Shown here: piece after piece, positions 1-7,487 of the stretch
Numbering within the stretch: the stretch's first letter is position 1
How the letters are laid out: the number at the start of each line of letters is the position of its first letter
NCBI RefSeq assembly: GCF_021742065.1
Contig: NZ_JAKKIE010000056.1
Span: 1 to 22,760, forward strand
Source of the DNA: Rhizorhapis sp. SPR117
GTDB taxonomy: Bacteria; Pseudomonadota; Alphaproteobacteria; Sphingomonadales; Sphingomonadaceae
Direction of reading: 5' to 3'
Length of the DNA stretch: 22,760 nucleotides
Translations under genes and position numbers: made by a program
The notes under the pieces: generated by a model
Told to the model about the DNA's origin: nothing
Databases searched by the model: none
The model's input: only the letters and a program-made list of their open reading frames with translations

Positions 1-49
1 CTGGACCGGCATTCCCACAGAAACGGCTTCAGCCCCTCCACTTGATCCT

Positions 50-65
50 ACCGGCATCAGCCGGT
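50..65 (-). other. Short perfect hairpin at the 3' end of mtaB
   Basis: A perfect 6-bp inverted repeat, ACCGGC-ATCA-GCCGGT, begins at the last base of the mtaB stop codon. It could stabilise the mRNA end or act as a weak terminator. No T-run follows on the minus strand, so it is not a canonical intrinsic terminator. I see no recognisable gene in bases 1-49. Confidence 0.35.
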
Positions 66-1231
66 CAGTCATTCAGCCAACGCTGCTTGCGCGTTTCGCA
101 TGCAGCGCGCAGTCGTGCCGCGCGTTCGCGGATAGTCGCCGGGTCAACCTGCGGCATGCGTGCGGCCGGTGTTCCGGTGCGGGGCGAGAAGGGGAAGATA
201 TGCCCGTAGACAATATCGCACTGTTCCAGGAGCCGAAGGCTGTTTTCGAACATCTCCTCAGTCTCCGTCGGGAAACCGGCGATGATGTCTGCACCGATGG
301 CGATGTCAGGACGCGCCGCCTTGATCCGTTCGACGACGGCAATTGCGTCGCGCCGACTATGGCGGCGCTTCATCCGCTTGAGGATCATGTCATCGCCCGC
401 CTGCAACGAAAGGTGCAGATGCGGCATTACGCGTGCGTTCTGTGTGATCAATGCAAACATGCGGTCATCGATTTCGACAGAATCCAATGAAGAAAGGCGC
501 AGGCGGGGCAGGTCCGGCACCTTGTCAAGAATGCGCTCGATCAATAGGCCAAGTGTCGGACTGCCCGGCAGATCAGGGCCATAGCTGGTGACATCAACGC
601 CGGTCAGCACCACCTCTCGATAGCCAGCGTCTACCAGCGTCTTTATCTTGTCGATCACAGCGCCCGCCGGGACCGATCGACTGTTCCCCCGGCCATAAGG
701 GATGATGCAGAAAGTGCAGCGATGGTCGCAGCCATTTTGCACCTCGACAAAGGCACGGGCATGATCGGCAAACCCGCTGACGAGGTGCGGGGCGGTTTCG
801 CGTACAGCCATAATATCGGAAACGCGGACTTTGGCCATGCCCGTCGTTCCCGCGAAGGGGGGAATCCGTCTCTCGGTGTCGTCCTCTGGCGATATGGCAG
901 GCGATGGATTCCCGCCTTCGCGGGAGTGACGGGAGGAGAATGAGGCGGGATCGAACTTCTCCCGGTTGCCGATGACGCTATCCACTTCCGGCATGGCGGC
1001 GAACATGGCGGGATCGGTCTGCGCCGCACAGCCGGTTACGAGTATGCGTGCTTCGGGTCGGGCGCGTTTGGCGCGGCGGATTGCCTGCCGGGTCTGGCGG
1101 ACAGCCTCATTGGTTACAGCGCAGCTATTAACGATGACAAGGTCATGCTCATCAGGCGCAAGGGTGCGCATGGTTTCGCTCTCAGCGATATTCAGGCGGC
1201 AGCCAAGCGTGATGATCTGCGGGCCGCTCAT
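65..1231 (-). CDS. mtaB: tRNA (t6A37) methylthiotransferase MtaB, with a repeat-encoded insert
   Basis: Radical-SAM enzyme of the MiaB/MtaB methylthiotransferase family. It converts t6A to ms2t6A at position 37 of ANN-decoding tRNAs in the cytoplasm. The N-terminal MTTase domain has the three expected cluster cysteines (C11, C37, C68). The radical-SAM motif CxxxCxxC is C168, C172, C175, followed by IIPYGRG. The ATG overlaps the dapF stop (ATGA), and a GGAG lies about 9 bases upstream, so the two genes are translationally coupled. Two oddities stand out. Residues about 100-131 are encoded by a palindromic repeat inserted in frame, in the linker between the MTTase and radical-SAM domains. The protein also stops at 388 residues after RWLND, so the C-terminal TRAM-type tail usual in the family is short or absent. 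The function call is strong; whether the insert leaves full activity is unknown. Confidence 0.93.
   Translation of the reverse strand: MSGPQIITLGCRLNIAESETMRTLAPDEHDLVIVNSCAVTNEAVRQTRQAIRRAKRARPEARILVTGCAAQTDPAMFAAMPEVDSVIGNREKFDPASFSSRHSREGGNPSPAISPEDDTERRIPPFAGTTGMAKVRVSDIMAVRETAPHLVSGFADHARAFVEVQNGCDHRCTFCIIPYGRGNSRSVPAGAVIDKIKTLVDAGYREVVLTGVDVTSYGPDLPGSPTLGLLIERILDKVPDLPRLRLSSLDSVEIDDRMFALITQNARVMPHLHLSLQAGDDMILKRMKRRHSRRDAIAVVERIKAARPDIAIGADIIAGFPTETEEMFENSLRLLEQCDIVYGHIFPFSPRTGTPAARMPQVDPATIRERAARLRAACETRKQRWLND
840..933. repeat. 94-bp palindromic repeat element inside mtaB (copy 1)
   Basis: The arms 840-867 and 906-933 are inverted repeats matching at 25 of 28 positions, with a 38-base centre. 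The arms carry the pattern CCCGTC, then TCCCGCGAAGG, then GGGAATCC. Read on the minus strand in the mtaB frame it encodes SRHSREGGNPS at one end and RIPPFAGTTG at the other. These are peptide signatures I recall as typical of a widespread palindromic intergenic repeat in alpha- and other proteobacteria. A related 91-bp copy lies at 15274-15364. It is non-autonomous: no transposase gene is present. Confidence 0.8.
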
Positions 1232-2034
1232 CCAAAGCGACTCCAGTCAGCCTCGCCTTCGAAGACGGAGGTGGCAGGGCCGGTCATGCCGATGGTTTCG
1301 CCCGGCGCCCAACTGATGCACAGATCACCGCCGGGCAGGCTGACTGTCACCGGCCCTTGCATCAGTTTGCATCGAATGGCGGCAACGGCGGTTGCGCATG
1401 CGCCCGTTCCGCATGCTTGCGTCAGTCCGGCGCCACGTTCCCAGACGATCAGGCGGATATGGCTTTCGTTCAGGATTTGCGCGAAATTGACGTTCACGCG
1501 TTCGGGGAAAAGCGGATCATTTTCGATCATCGGACCAAGGCGCGCATAATCCACGCTGTCCAGATCGTCGCAAAAGAAAATGACGTGCGGATTACCGATA
1601 TTGGCGGCGGTCGGGACGGGCAGGTCTTCCCAGCTTACCGGCATGTCCAGCGTATCCATCGCATAGGCAAGAGGAATGGCGTCCCAATCGAAGCGAGGCG
1701 CTCCCATGTCCACACTTGCGCCGTTGTCGCACAATTGGGCCAGCAGCAAGCCTGCATTGGTTTCGATCCGACAATCCCGGCCCAAAAACAGTGGGATACA
1801 CCGTGTTGCATTGCCGCAGGCATCGACCTCGCCGCCGTCGGCGTTGAAAATGCGCATACGAACGTCCGCCCGAGTTGACGGTTCCAGAAGAATGATCTGA
1901 TCGCAGCCAATGCCCAGATGGCGGTCGGCAATCGCCCGCGCGCGCGCCGGGTTCAGTTCCAGTGCGCTGTCGCGGGCATCAATGACAACGAAATCATTGC
2001 CAAGGCCATGCATTTTTCGAAACCGACCGATCAT
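1228..2034 (-). CDS. dapF: Diaminopimelate epimerase
   Basis: Cytoplasmic, cofactor-independent epimerase that interconverts LL- and meso-diaminopimelate, the last step before the peptidoglycan and lysine branch. The 268-residue length is normal. The two catalytic cysteines sit in their family motifs: C73 in DACGNATR and C208 in QACGTGACAT. The N-terminal stretch FRKMHGLGNDFVVID is also diagnostic. The ATG at 2034 has only a weak upstream ribosome-binding site, but the protein starts exactly where family members do. The stop overlaps the mtaB start. The 71 bases upstream, to the end of the c-di-GMP gene, hold no obvious terminator. asd, a gene of the same pathway, is 6 kb away on the other strand. 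Confidence 0.96.
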   Translation of the reverse strand: MIGRFRKMHGLGNDFVVIDARDSALELNPARARAIADRHLGIGCDQIILLEPSTRADVRMRIFNADGGEVDACGNATRCIPLFLGRDCRIETNAGLLLAQLCDNGASVDMGAPRFDWDAIPLAYAMDTLDMPVSWEDLPVPTAANIGNPHVIFFCDDLDSVDYARLGPMIENDPLFPERVNVNFAQILNESHIRLIVWERGAGLTQACGTGACATAVAAIRCKLMQGPVTVSLPGGDLCISWAPGETIGMTGPATSVFEGEADWSRFG

Positions 2035-2105
2035 GGCCGCTCATTTAGGGGTGGGGAGGGCAAGTGTCCACCGCGCTTCACGTAAAAGCAGAGGCGTACC
2101 GTAAT

Positions 2106-3761
2106 TTATCCGGCCTTGCGGGTGCCCTTGCCGTTGCGCAGTTCAAACAGCTCCGCCGTGGCTTCTTCGCTCTGCGTAACGCCTGGGGTGACGCGCGTTG
2201 GCAACAGGCCCTGGTCGGCCAGCATCTTGCGTGCCTGTTCGACAGTAAGGGGTTTGCCAAAATGCCAACCCTGGCCCTTGGTGCAGCCCATGTCACGAAG
2301 CTGGTTCTGGATATTCTGGTCTTCGATGCCTTCTGCCGTCACTGGCAGGCCAAGGCTGTCACCCAGCCGCGCAATGGCGCTGACGATGGCGGCGCTTTCG
2401 CTGTTCTGATTGATCGAGGAGACGAAGCTGCGGTCGATCTTGATCCGGTCGAAGGGCAGGGCGCGCAAATGGGCAAGCGAACTGTAGCCGGTGCCGAAAT
2501 CGTCGAGCGCGATACGAATGCCTTGATTCTTGAGCGATCCGACGATGGATTGCGCAAGGCTGAGATTTTCGAACAGCGAACTTTCGGTGATTTCGACTTC
2601 CAGCCGGTTCGCCGGGAAGCCCGTCTCAACCAGCAGCTTGAGGATTTTCTGGCTGAGCCAGGGGTCCTTGAGCTGTGCCGGGGAAATATTGACCGACAGG
2701 CTGAGCGAATTGTCCCAGTTCTTTGCTTCCTCGAACGCTTGCCGCATGACGGAAAGCGAGAGATCGGCGATGAGGCCGGTTTCCTCGGCGATCGGAATGA
2801 AGACGTCAGGCGAAATCAGACCCTGGGTTGGGTGCTCCCAGCGGGCGAGCATTTCAAAGCCATTAAGCTTGCCCGTCGAAAGGTCGATCTGCTGTTCATA
2901 ATAGGGCACGAACTGGCCTAGCGGAATGCCTTCGCGCATTCCTGCTTCCAGGGTATTGCGTACATTCAGTTCGCGTTCCATCGACGTATCGAACCAGGAA
3001 AAGCGGTTGCGGCCCTGGTTTTTGGCGCAATACATCGCAATGTCGGCCCGGCGCATCAGCGATTCGACGCTGTCGCAATCGTAATCCGACCGGGCGATGC
3101 CGATCGAGGTGCTGACCGCTAGATGCATCCCATTTTCCAGGATCGGTGCAGTCATTGCAGACACAAGCTCTTCGGCAATGCGATCAACGATTTGCGGTGC
3201 GTTGGGATCAAAGATGAAGGCGCAGGCAAATTCGTCACCGCCAAGGCGCGCCGTAAGGGCGGAAGGCGGCATCAGACTTTCAATGCGTTTGGCGGCAGTT
3301 TTCAGAACAAGGTCACCCGCAGCGTGGCCATGGATGTCGTTCACCGTCTTGAAATTGTCCAGATCCAGCATCAGCAGCGCAACGCTTTTATGCTTGTGCT
3401 GGGCGCGACCAAGCAACGCCGCGCCTTCTTCGGCAATCGAGCGACGATTGAGAAAGCCGGTCAACAGGTCGGTAGCGGCCAGCGAACGGGCGCGCTCTTC
3501 GGCATCCTTGCGTTGCACGACTTCCATCTGCAGGTCGCGATAGCGCCGCCATCCAAACAGGATGAGCGCGATGTTGAGCAACAGGGCAGTCATCATGATC
3601 TGCTCGACGCCCGCACCCAGGCCGGTGAGGCTGCGGACCACCGCCGACATCGCGGAACCGCCCGTCCATATGAACATCACGATCGCTGCTACAACAATAC
3701 TGCTGGTGATCATGTCCCGCTGGGCAGATTGCATGTCTGTTGGGTTGTGCTGTCCGCTCAT
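2106..3761 (-). CDS. Membrane-anchored GGDEF/EAL cyclic-di-GMP protein
   Basis: Bifunctional c-di-GMP signalling protein of 551 residues. Two hydrophobic segments near the N-terminus (about residues 18-36 and 53-70) anchor it in the inner membrane. A short charged linker leads to a GGDEF domain with an intact GGDEF motif (174-178). The EAL domain follows, with EML in place of EAL at 303-305. Other phosphodiesterase residues look present: NISP, EITES, DDFGTGYSS (420-428), KIDRSFV and AEGIE. No RxxD inhibitory site is visible just before GGDEF. Both activities are therefore plausible, and which one dominates cannot be read from sequence. A longer frame starting at TTG 3824 is possible, but ATG 3761 with an upstream AGGT is preferred. 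Its N-terminus carries no recognisable sensor domain beyond the membrane segments. Confidence 0.92.
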   Translation of the reverse strand: MSGQHNPTDMQSAQRDMITSSIVVAAIVMFIWTGGSAMSAVVRSLTGLGAGVEQIMMTALLLNIALILFGWRRYRDLQMEVVQRKDAEERARSLAATDLLTGFLNRRSIAEEGAALLGRAQHKHKSVALLMLDLDNFKTVNDIHGHAAGDLVLKTAAKRIESLMPPSALTARLGGDEFACAFIFDPNAPQIVDRIAEELVSAMTAPILENGMHLAVSTSIGIARSDYDCDSVESLMRRADIAMYCAKNQGRNRFSWFDTSMERELNVRNTLEAGMREGIPLGQFVPYYEQQIDLSTGKLNGFEMLARWEHPTQGLISPDVFIPIAEETGLIADLSLSVMRQAFEEAKNWDNSLSLSVNISPAQLKDPWLSQKILKLLVETGFPANRLEVEITESSLFENLSLAQSIVGSLKNQGIRIALDDFGTGYSSLAHLRALPFDRIKIDRSFVSSINQNSESAAIVSAIARLGDSLGLPVTAEGIEDQNIQNQLRDMGCTKGQGWHFGKPLTVEQARKMLADQGLLPTRVTPGVTQSEEATAELFELRNGKGTRKAG

Positions 3762-4081
3762 AAGACCTGTTTTCGTTGCCCCACGCCGCGTCAGTTTATC
3801 TGAGCGACAGGACAATTCTGCCAAAAAAGGGTTTATAAATGGTTAACGAAGCGGTTGCCGACCAATGATCGGGCAATAGCTTGCATGTTGGCCAAAGCTT
3901 GTATATTGGCCATTTCCAATCGGTCCCGCGGGTCCGGTAAGCTGTAACATCCTGGTCATGATATCGTCCATGGATAGGCGCTGGTCGGCGAGGTTTCGCC
4001 CACCGGCGTATTTTGCGTTTCGGCTTTCCGGTTAAGCGGGATGTGACGGAAAACGGGGCTTTTGCTCCAAAAGGATTGGCA
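3762..4081. promoter_or_regulatory. Divergent intergenic region upstream of the GGDEF/EAL gene and ffh
   Basis: These 320 bases hold no convincing gene and must contain the promoters of both flanking genes. An imperfect 18-bp tandem repeat (units 3880-3897 and 3898-3915, 13 of 18 identical) has the core TTGGCCA in each unit. Across it, TTGCAT (3881-3886) and TATATT (3902-3907), 15 bases apart, form a weak sigma70-like candidate for ffh. Near 3833-3843 the AT-rich minus-strand stretch GTTAACCATTTATAAACC could hold the promoter for the GGDEF gene. An AAAGGA before 4082 is the ffh ribosome-binding site. All promoter calls here are inference. Confidence 0.35.
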
Positions 4082-5554
4082 ATGTTCGACTCTCTTAGCG
4101 AACGTCTTGGCGGCGTCTTTGACAAGCTGCGTGGTCGTGGCGCGCTGAACGAATCCGACGTCCGGGCGGCGATGCGCGAAGTGCGTATCGCTTTGCTGGA
4201 AGCCGACGTTGCTTTGCCCGTTGTCCGCGATTTCATTGAGGGCATTACTGAAAAAGCGGTTGGCCAGAATGTTCTGCGCTCCGTAACGCCCGGTCAGCAG
4301 GTGGTGAAGATCGTCAATGACGGCTTGACCGAAATGCTGGGGTCGGAAACATCGGAACTGATGATCGACGTGAGCCCGCCGGCCATCATCATGATGGTCG
4401 GTTTGCAGGGTTCAGGCAAGACGACGACAACAGCCAAGATCGCCAAGCGACTGAAGGAAAAGGATCGCAAAAAGGTTCTGATGGCCTCGCTCGACGTCAA
4501 CCGTCCGGCGGCACAGGAACAGCTTGCGACCCTGGGTACGCAGGTCGACGTTGCTACTTTGCCAATCGTCGCGGGGCAGTCGCCTGTCGAAATTGCCCGC
4601 CGTGCCATGCAGGCGGCAAAGCTTCAGGGCTTTGACGTTCTGATGCTCGATACCGCTGGCCGCCTGCATGTCGATCAGGCGTTGATGGATGAGATGAAGG
4701 CAGTGGCCGACATCTCCAGTCCGCATGAGATCTTGCTGGTCGTGGATTCTCTGACCGGGCAGGATGCGGTCAACGTTGCAAAGAACTTCACCGAACAGGT
4801 GCCGCTGACCGGCGTCGTCCTGACCCGGATGGATGGCGATGCGCGGGGTGGTGCGGCCCTGTCGATGCGAGCGGTCACGGGACGTCCAATCAAATTTGCG
4901 GGTGTTGGCGAAAAGCTGGATGCACTGGAGCTGTTTCATCCGGGACGCGTTGCCAGTCGCATTCTGGGCATGGGCGATGTCGTCAGTCTGGTCGAAAAAG
5001 CTGCCGAAACCATTCAGGGCGATGAAGCCGAAGCGCTGGCCAAAAAAATAGCCAAGGGTCAGTTCGATATGAACGACCTGCGCGCGCAGTTGAACCAGAT
5101 GCGTCGCATGGGTGGCCTTGGTGCGCTCGCGGCCATGATGCCGGGCCTCAAAAAGGCGCAAAACGCCATGGCGAACAGTGGCATGGGTGACAAGACGCTG
5201 GTGCATATGGATGCGATCATCGGCTCCATGACACCCAAAGAGCGTGAGAAACCCGCACTTTTGAATGCCAAGCGCAAGATTCGCGTCGCCAAGGGGTCCG
5301 GCACTACGGTGCAGGAGGTCAACCGCCTCCTGAAAATGCATCAGGAAATGGAAGGCGCGATGAAGAAAATCCGTAAAATGGGCGGATTGAAGGGGCTGGG
5401 CGCCATGTTTGCAAAGGGCGGAATGGGTGGCGGTCTTGGCGGTATGCTCGGTGGCGGGGCAGGAGGCATGCCCTCGGGCGGCGGTCTTCCCGGCCTTCCC
5501 GGCGGGGATGCACCCAGGCTTCCCCCTGGATTTGACAAATTTTTGAAGAAATGA
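4082..5554 (+). CDS. ffh: Signal recognition particle protein Ffh
   Basis: SRP54-type GTPase that binds 4.5S RNA and nascent signal sequences and delivers ribosomes to FtsY and SecYEG. It has 490 residues. The NG domain shows GLQGSGKTT (107-115), DTAGR (190-194) and TRMD (248-251). The M domain is methionine-rich, with the RNA-binding helix around NAKRKIRVAKGSG. The tail from about residue 438 is Gly/Met-rich (GGMGGG-type repeats) and ends with PPGFDKFLKK. Start at ATG 4082 was chosen because AAAGGA lies just upstream and MFDSLSERLGGVF is the family N-terminus. The frame is open 23 codons further up without support. It heads the ffh-rpsP-rimM-trmD-rplS cluster, a common bacterial arrangement. 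Confidence 0.97.
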   Translation: MFDSLSERLGGVFDKLRGRGALNESDVRAAMREVRIALLEADVALPVVRDFIEGITEKAVGQNVLRSVTPGQQVVKIVNDGLTEMLGSETSELMIDVSPPAIIMMVGLQGSGKTTTTAKIAKRLKEKDRKKVLMASLDVNRPAAQEQLATLGTQVDVATLPIVAGQSPVEIARRAMQAAKLQGFDVLMLDTAGRLHVDQALMDEMKAVADISSPHEILLVVDSLTGQDAVNVAKNFTEQVPLTGVVLTRMDGDARGGAALSMRAVTGRPIKFAGVGEKLDALELFHPGRVASRILGMGDVVSLVEKAAETIQGDEAEALAKKIAKGQFDMNDLRAQLNQMRRMGGLGALAAMMPGLKKAQNAMANSGMGDKTLVHMDAIIGSMTPKEREKPALLNAKRKIRVAKGSGTTVQEVNRLLKMHQEMEGAMKKIRKMGGLKGLGAMFAKGGMGGGLGGMLGGGAGGMPSGGGLPGLPGGDAPRLPPGFDKFLKK

Positions 5555-5561
5555 ATTTAAG
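5532..5561 (+). promoter_or_regulatory. Possible internal promoter and AT-rich leader before rpsP
   Basis: A perfect TTGACA (5532-5537) sits in the last codons of ffh. Eighteen bases later comes TTTAAG (5556-5561), a 4-of-6 match to a -10 box. The 37-base gap up to rpsP is unusually AT-rich for this window, and GAAAGG precedes the rpsP ATG. This would allow extra rpsP transcription beyond that from the ffh promoter. It is inference; the TTGACA also simply encodes Phe-Asp-Lys of Ffh. Confidence 0.3.
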
Positions 5562-5591
5562 TTTTTGATTTTATTATAGAAAGGTAATTAC

Positions 5592-6158
5592 ATGGCAACT
5601 GCAATTCGTCTGTCGCGTGGCGGCTCCAAAAAGCGTCCCTATTACAAGATCGTCGTGACGGACAGCCGTTCACCTCGCGATGGCCGTTTCATCGAACGCA
5701 TCGGCAGCTATAACCCGCTGCTGGCCAAGGATGATGAAAAGCGTATCGTTCTGGACGCCGAACGGGCGAAGCACTGGATTTCTGTGGGTGCGCAGCCGAC
5801 CGATCGCGTCGCCCGCTTCCTGGACGTCGCTGGCGTGAAGGAACGTGCTGCCCGCAGCAACCCGAACAAGGCGAAGCCGGGCGAAAAGGCAACTGAACGC
5901 GCAGAGGAACGCGCCACCAAGCTGGCCGAAGCCGAAGAAGCCAAGAAGGCCGCGGAAGAAGCCGCCAAGGCGCCTGCGCCTCAACCTGAAGTCGAAGAAG
6001 CCGCCCCCGCTGCGGAAGAGGCTGCTGCTCCTGAAGCAGAGGAAGCTGCTCCTGTTGCAGAAGCCGCTGCCCCTGAAGCAGAAGAAGCACCAGTAGAAGA
6101 AGCATCGGCCGAAGAGGCTCCTGCTGAAGCTGCTAACGAAAAGCAGGCCGAGGGCTGA
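5592..6158 (+). CDS. rpsP: 30S ribosomal protein S16 with a long acidic/Ala C-terminal tail
   Basis: Small-subunit ribosomal protein S16. The first ~83 residues are the complete S16 fold: [20 protein letters not shown] at the start, [16 protein letters not shown], then GAQPTDRV. The remaining ~105 residues are a low-complexity extension: first a Lys/Glu/Ala region that looks helical (about 85-125), then Glu/Ala/Pro-rich repeats of the EEAAP type to the end at 188. The core family length is about 80-90, so over half of this protein is tail. GAAAGG lies 7 bases before the ATG. The tail's function is unknown; it is likely disordered and exposed. It follows ffh after 37 bases and is separated from rimM by a hairpin repeat. 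Confidence 0.96.
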   Translation: MATAIRLSRGGSKKRPYYKIVVTDSRSPRDGRFIERIGSYNPLLAKDDEKRIVLDAERAKHWISVGAQPTDRVARFLDVAGVKERAARSNPNKAKPGEKATERAEERATKLAEAEEAKKAAEEAAKAPAPQPEVEEAAPAAEEAAAPEAEEAAPVAEAAAPEAEEAPVEEASAEEAPAEAANEKQAEG

Positions 6159-6172
6159 GCCGGTTTAGCGTG

Positions 6173-6234
6173 CCTCGACTATGCTCGACACGAACGGAAC
6201 ATCCGATCTCCGTTTCGTGCGAGTGTGGTCGAGG
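6173..6234. repeat. 62-bp hairpin repeat between rpsP and rimM
   Basis: The arms 6173-6198 and 6209-6234 pair with each other (22 of 26 positions, allowing one bulge) around a 10-base loop. The outer stem is CCTCGAC/GTCGAGG and the inner one CACGAACGGA/TCCGTTTCGTG. The sequence resembles a degenerate member of the CTTCGAC...CACGAACGG palindromic repeats that I recall as common in sphingomonads. It lies 14 bases after the rpsP stop and 21 bases before the rimM start. In RNA it should form a strong stem, able to shield the rpsP 3' end or reduce read-through into rimM. There is no T-run, so it is not a standard terminator. Confidence 0.7.
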
Positions 6235-6255
6235 GCCGTTAGCGCAGCTTTTTGG

Positions 6256-6744
6256 ATGACGCAGGACCGTCCCGTAACCCTTGCGGCCATTATCGGCGCT
6301 CATGGCGTTATGGGTGAAGTGCGCCTGAAACTTTTCAGCGAAAGCCCGGAAAGCCTCAAGGCCTATAAGAGCTTTGAGGCATCGGGCCGCACGCTAACGC
6401 TCAAGAATATTCGCCCTGGCCAGAACGGTGCAATCGCGCGTTTTGCCGAAATTTCTGACCGCAATGCTGCCGAGGCGCTGCGCGGTACGCCGCTTACCGT
6501 ACCTCGCTCGTTATTGCCGCCATTGGGGGAGGGCGAATATTATTATGCGGACCTCCTCGGTTTGCCCTGCGTTTCCACTACGGGCGAGGAGTTGGGAGTG
6601 GTTGCCGCCGTCGAAAATTTCGGCGCTGGGGACATTATTGAAATCGAACGGCCGGATGGCAAGCGATTCATGGTTCCCATGCGGACTGAGGCGGTCCCGG
6701 AATGGGGAGAGAAGCTGGTCATTGACGCGGCGTTTGTCCAATGA
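6256..6744 (+). CDS. rimM: 16S rRNA processing protein RimM
   Basis: Ribosome maturation factor that assists 30S assembly by binding S19 and the 16S head. The 162-residue product starts [20 protein letters not shown] and continues EVRLKLF, the usual N-terminal RimM beta-barrel. The C-terminal PRC-barrel follows with [10 protein letters not shown] and [14 protein letters not shown] 6256 was chosen because the longer frame from 6181 would begin with residues encoded by the hairpin repeat, and homology starts at MTQ. The ribosome-binding site is weak. The stop overlaps the trmD ATG by four bases, so TrmD synthesis is probably coupled. Confident on product, moderately so on start. Confidence 0.93.
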   Translation: MTQDRPVTLAAIIGAHGVMGEVRLKLFSESPESLKAYKSFEASGRTLTLKNIRPGQNGAIARFAEISDRNAAEALRGTPLTVPRSLLPPLGEGEYYYADLLGLPCVSTTGEELGVVAAVENFGAGDIIEIERPDGKRFMVPMRTEAVPEWGEKLVIDAAFVQ

Positions 6745-7487
6745 GTTTTGCCGCCCAAATCCTGACCCTTTACCCCGAAATGTTCCCCGGACCACTGGGT
6801 CAGTCTCTTGCGGGCCGTGCCCTGGTCGAAGGGACGTGGTCTTGCGCTCCAATCCAGATTCGTGACTTTGCGACGGACAAGCATCGTTCGGTTGACGATA
6901 CACCCGCGGGAGGCGGGGCGGGCATGGTGATGCGTGCGGATGTCTTGGCTGCTGCCGTGGATTATGCGTTGGCACATCAACCATTGGCTCCCGTTCTTGC
7001 CATGACTCCGCGTGGCAAGCCGCTGACCCAGGAGGGTATCCGCGACCTTGCCGCCGGTCCCGGCGTCACTATTCTTTGCGGTCGTTTCGAAGGCATTGAC
7101 GAACGGCTTTTCGAGGCGCGGGACATCGAACCCGTTTCTATCGGTGACTACATTCTTTCGGGCGGAGAAACCGCCGCGATTGTGCTACTTGATGCTTGCA
7201 TTCGACTGCTCCCCGGGGTAATGGGCGCGGCTTCTAGCGGAGATGACGAAAGCTTCGAAGCGGGGCTGCTCGAATATCCGCATTATACCCGGCCCGCTAT
7301 TTGGGAAGGGCGTGCGATCCCTGAAGTGTTGCGATCGGGGGATCACGCGAAAATCGCTGCCTGGCGGAAACAAAGGGCAGAGGATGATACACGGCTAAGG
7401 CGGCCGGACCTTTGGGAGCGTCATATCGGCGTTCGGGACCAGTCGCCCTCTGGTGCGCAGCGCAAAAAGAAGGAAGATGGGTCATGA
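6741..7487 (+). CDS. trmD: tRNA (guanine-N1)-methyltransferase TrmD
   Basis: SPOUT-class enzyme that uses S-adenosylmethionine to make m1G37 in tRNAs for Leu, Pro and Arg, preventing +1 frameshifting. The 248-residue length is normal. Hallmarks are [13 protein letters not shown], then [11 protein letters not shown], then the trefoil-knot motif [11 protein letters not shown] and the C-terminal [17 protein letters not shown]. It overlaps rimM upstream (ATGA) and rplS downstream (ATGA), so three genes are chained by start-stop overlap. With mtaB at the other end of the window, two position-37 tRNA modification enzymes are encoded nearby, though in separate operons. Confidence 0.97.
   Translation: MSFAAQILTLYPEMFPGPLGQSLAGRALVEGTWSCAPIQIRDFATDKHRSVDDTPAGGGAGMVMRADVLAAAVDYALAHQPLAPVLAMTPRGKPLTQEGIRDLAAGPGVTILCGRFEGIDERLFEARDIEPVSIGDYILSGGETAAIVLLDACIRLLPGVMGAASSGDDESFEAGLLEYPHYTRPAIWEGRAIPEVLRSGDHAKIAAWRKQRAEDDTRLRRPDLWERHIGVRDQSPSGAQRKKKEDGS

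Noticed and set aside
1..49. Start of a gene following mtaB (ftsY would be a plausible neighbour)
   Set aside because: Too few bases and no recognisable N-terminal motif in any minus-strand frame.
722..943. Plus-strand 73-aa frame containing SREGGNPS and IPAFAGVTG
   Set aside because: It is the other-strand reading of the palindromic repeat in mtaB; such peptides are classic spurious products of this repeat.
2064..2921. 285-aa plus-strand open frame
   Set aside because: Antisense to the GGDEF/EAL gene, whose motifs are unambiguous; no recognisable domain.
3762..3824. N-terminal extension of the GGDEF/EAL protein from TTG
   Set aside because: TTG start without support; the ATG at 3761 has a partial ribosome-binding site and a sensible N-terminus.
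4412..5341. 309-aa minus-strand open frame
   Set aside because: Antisense shadow of ffh, with composition typical of GC-rich antisense frames.
6181..6255. N-terminal extension of RimM
   Set aside because: The extra residues are encoded by the hairpin repeat, and RimM homology begins at [11 protein letters not shown].
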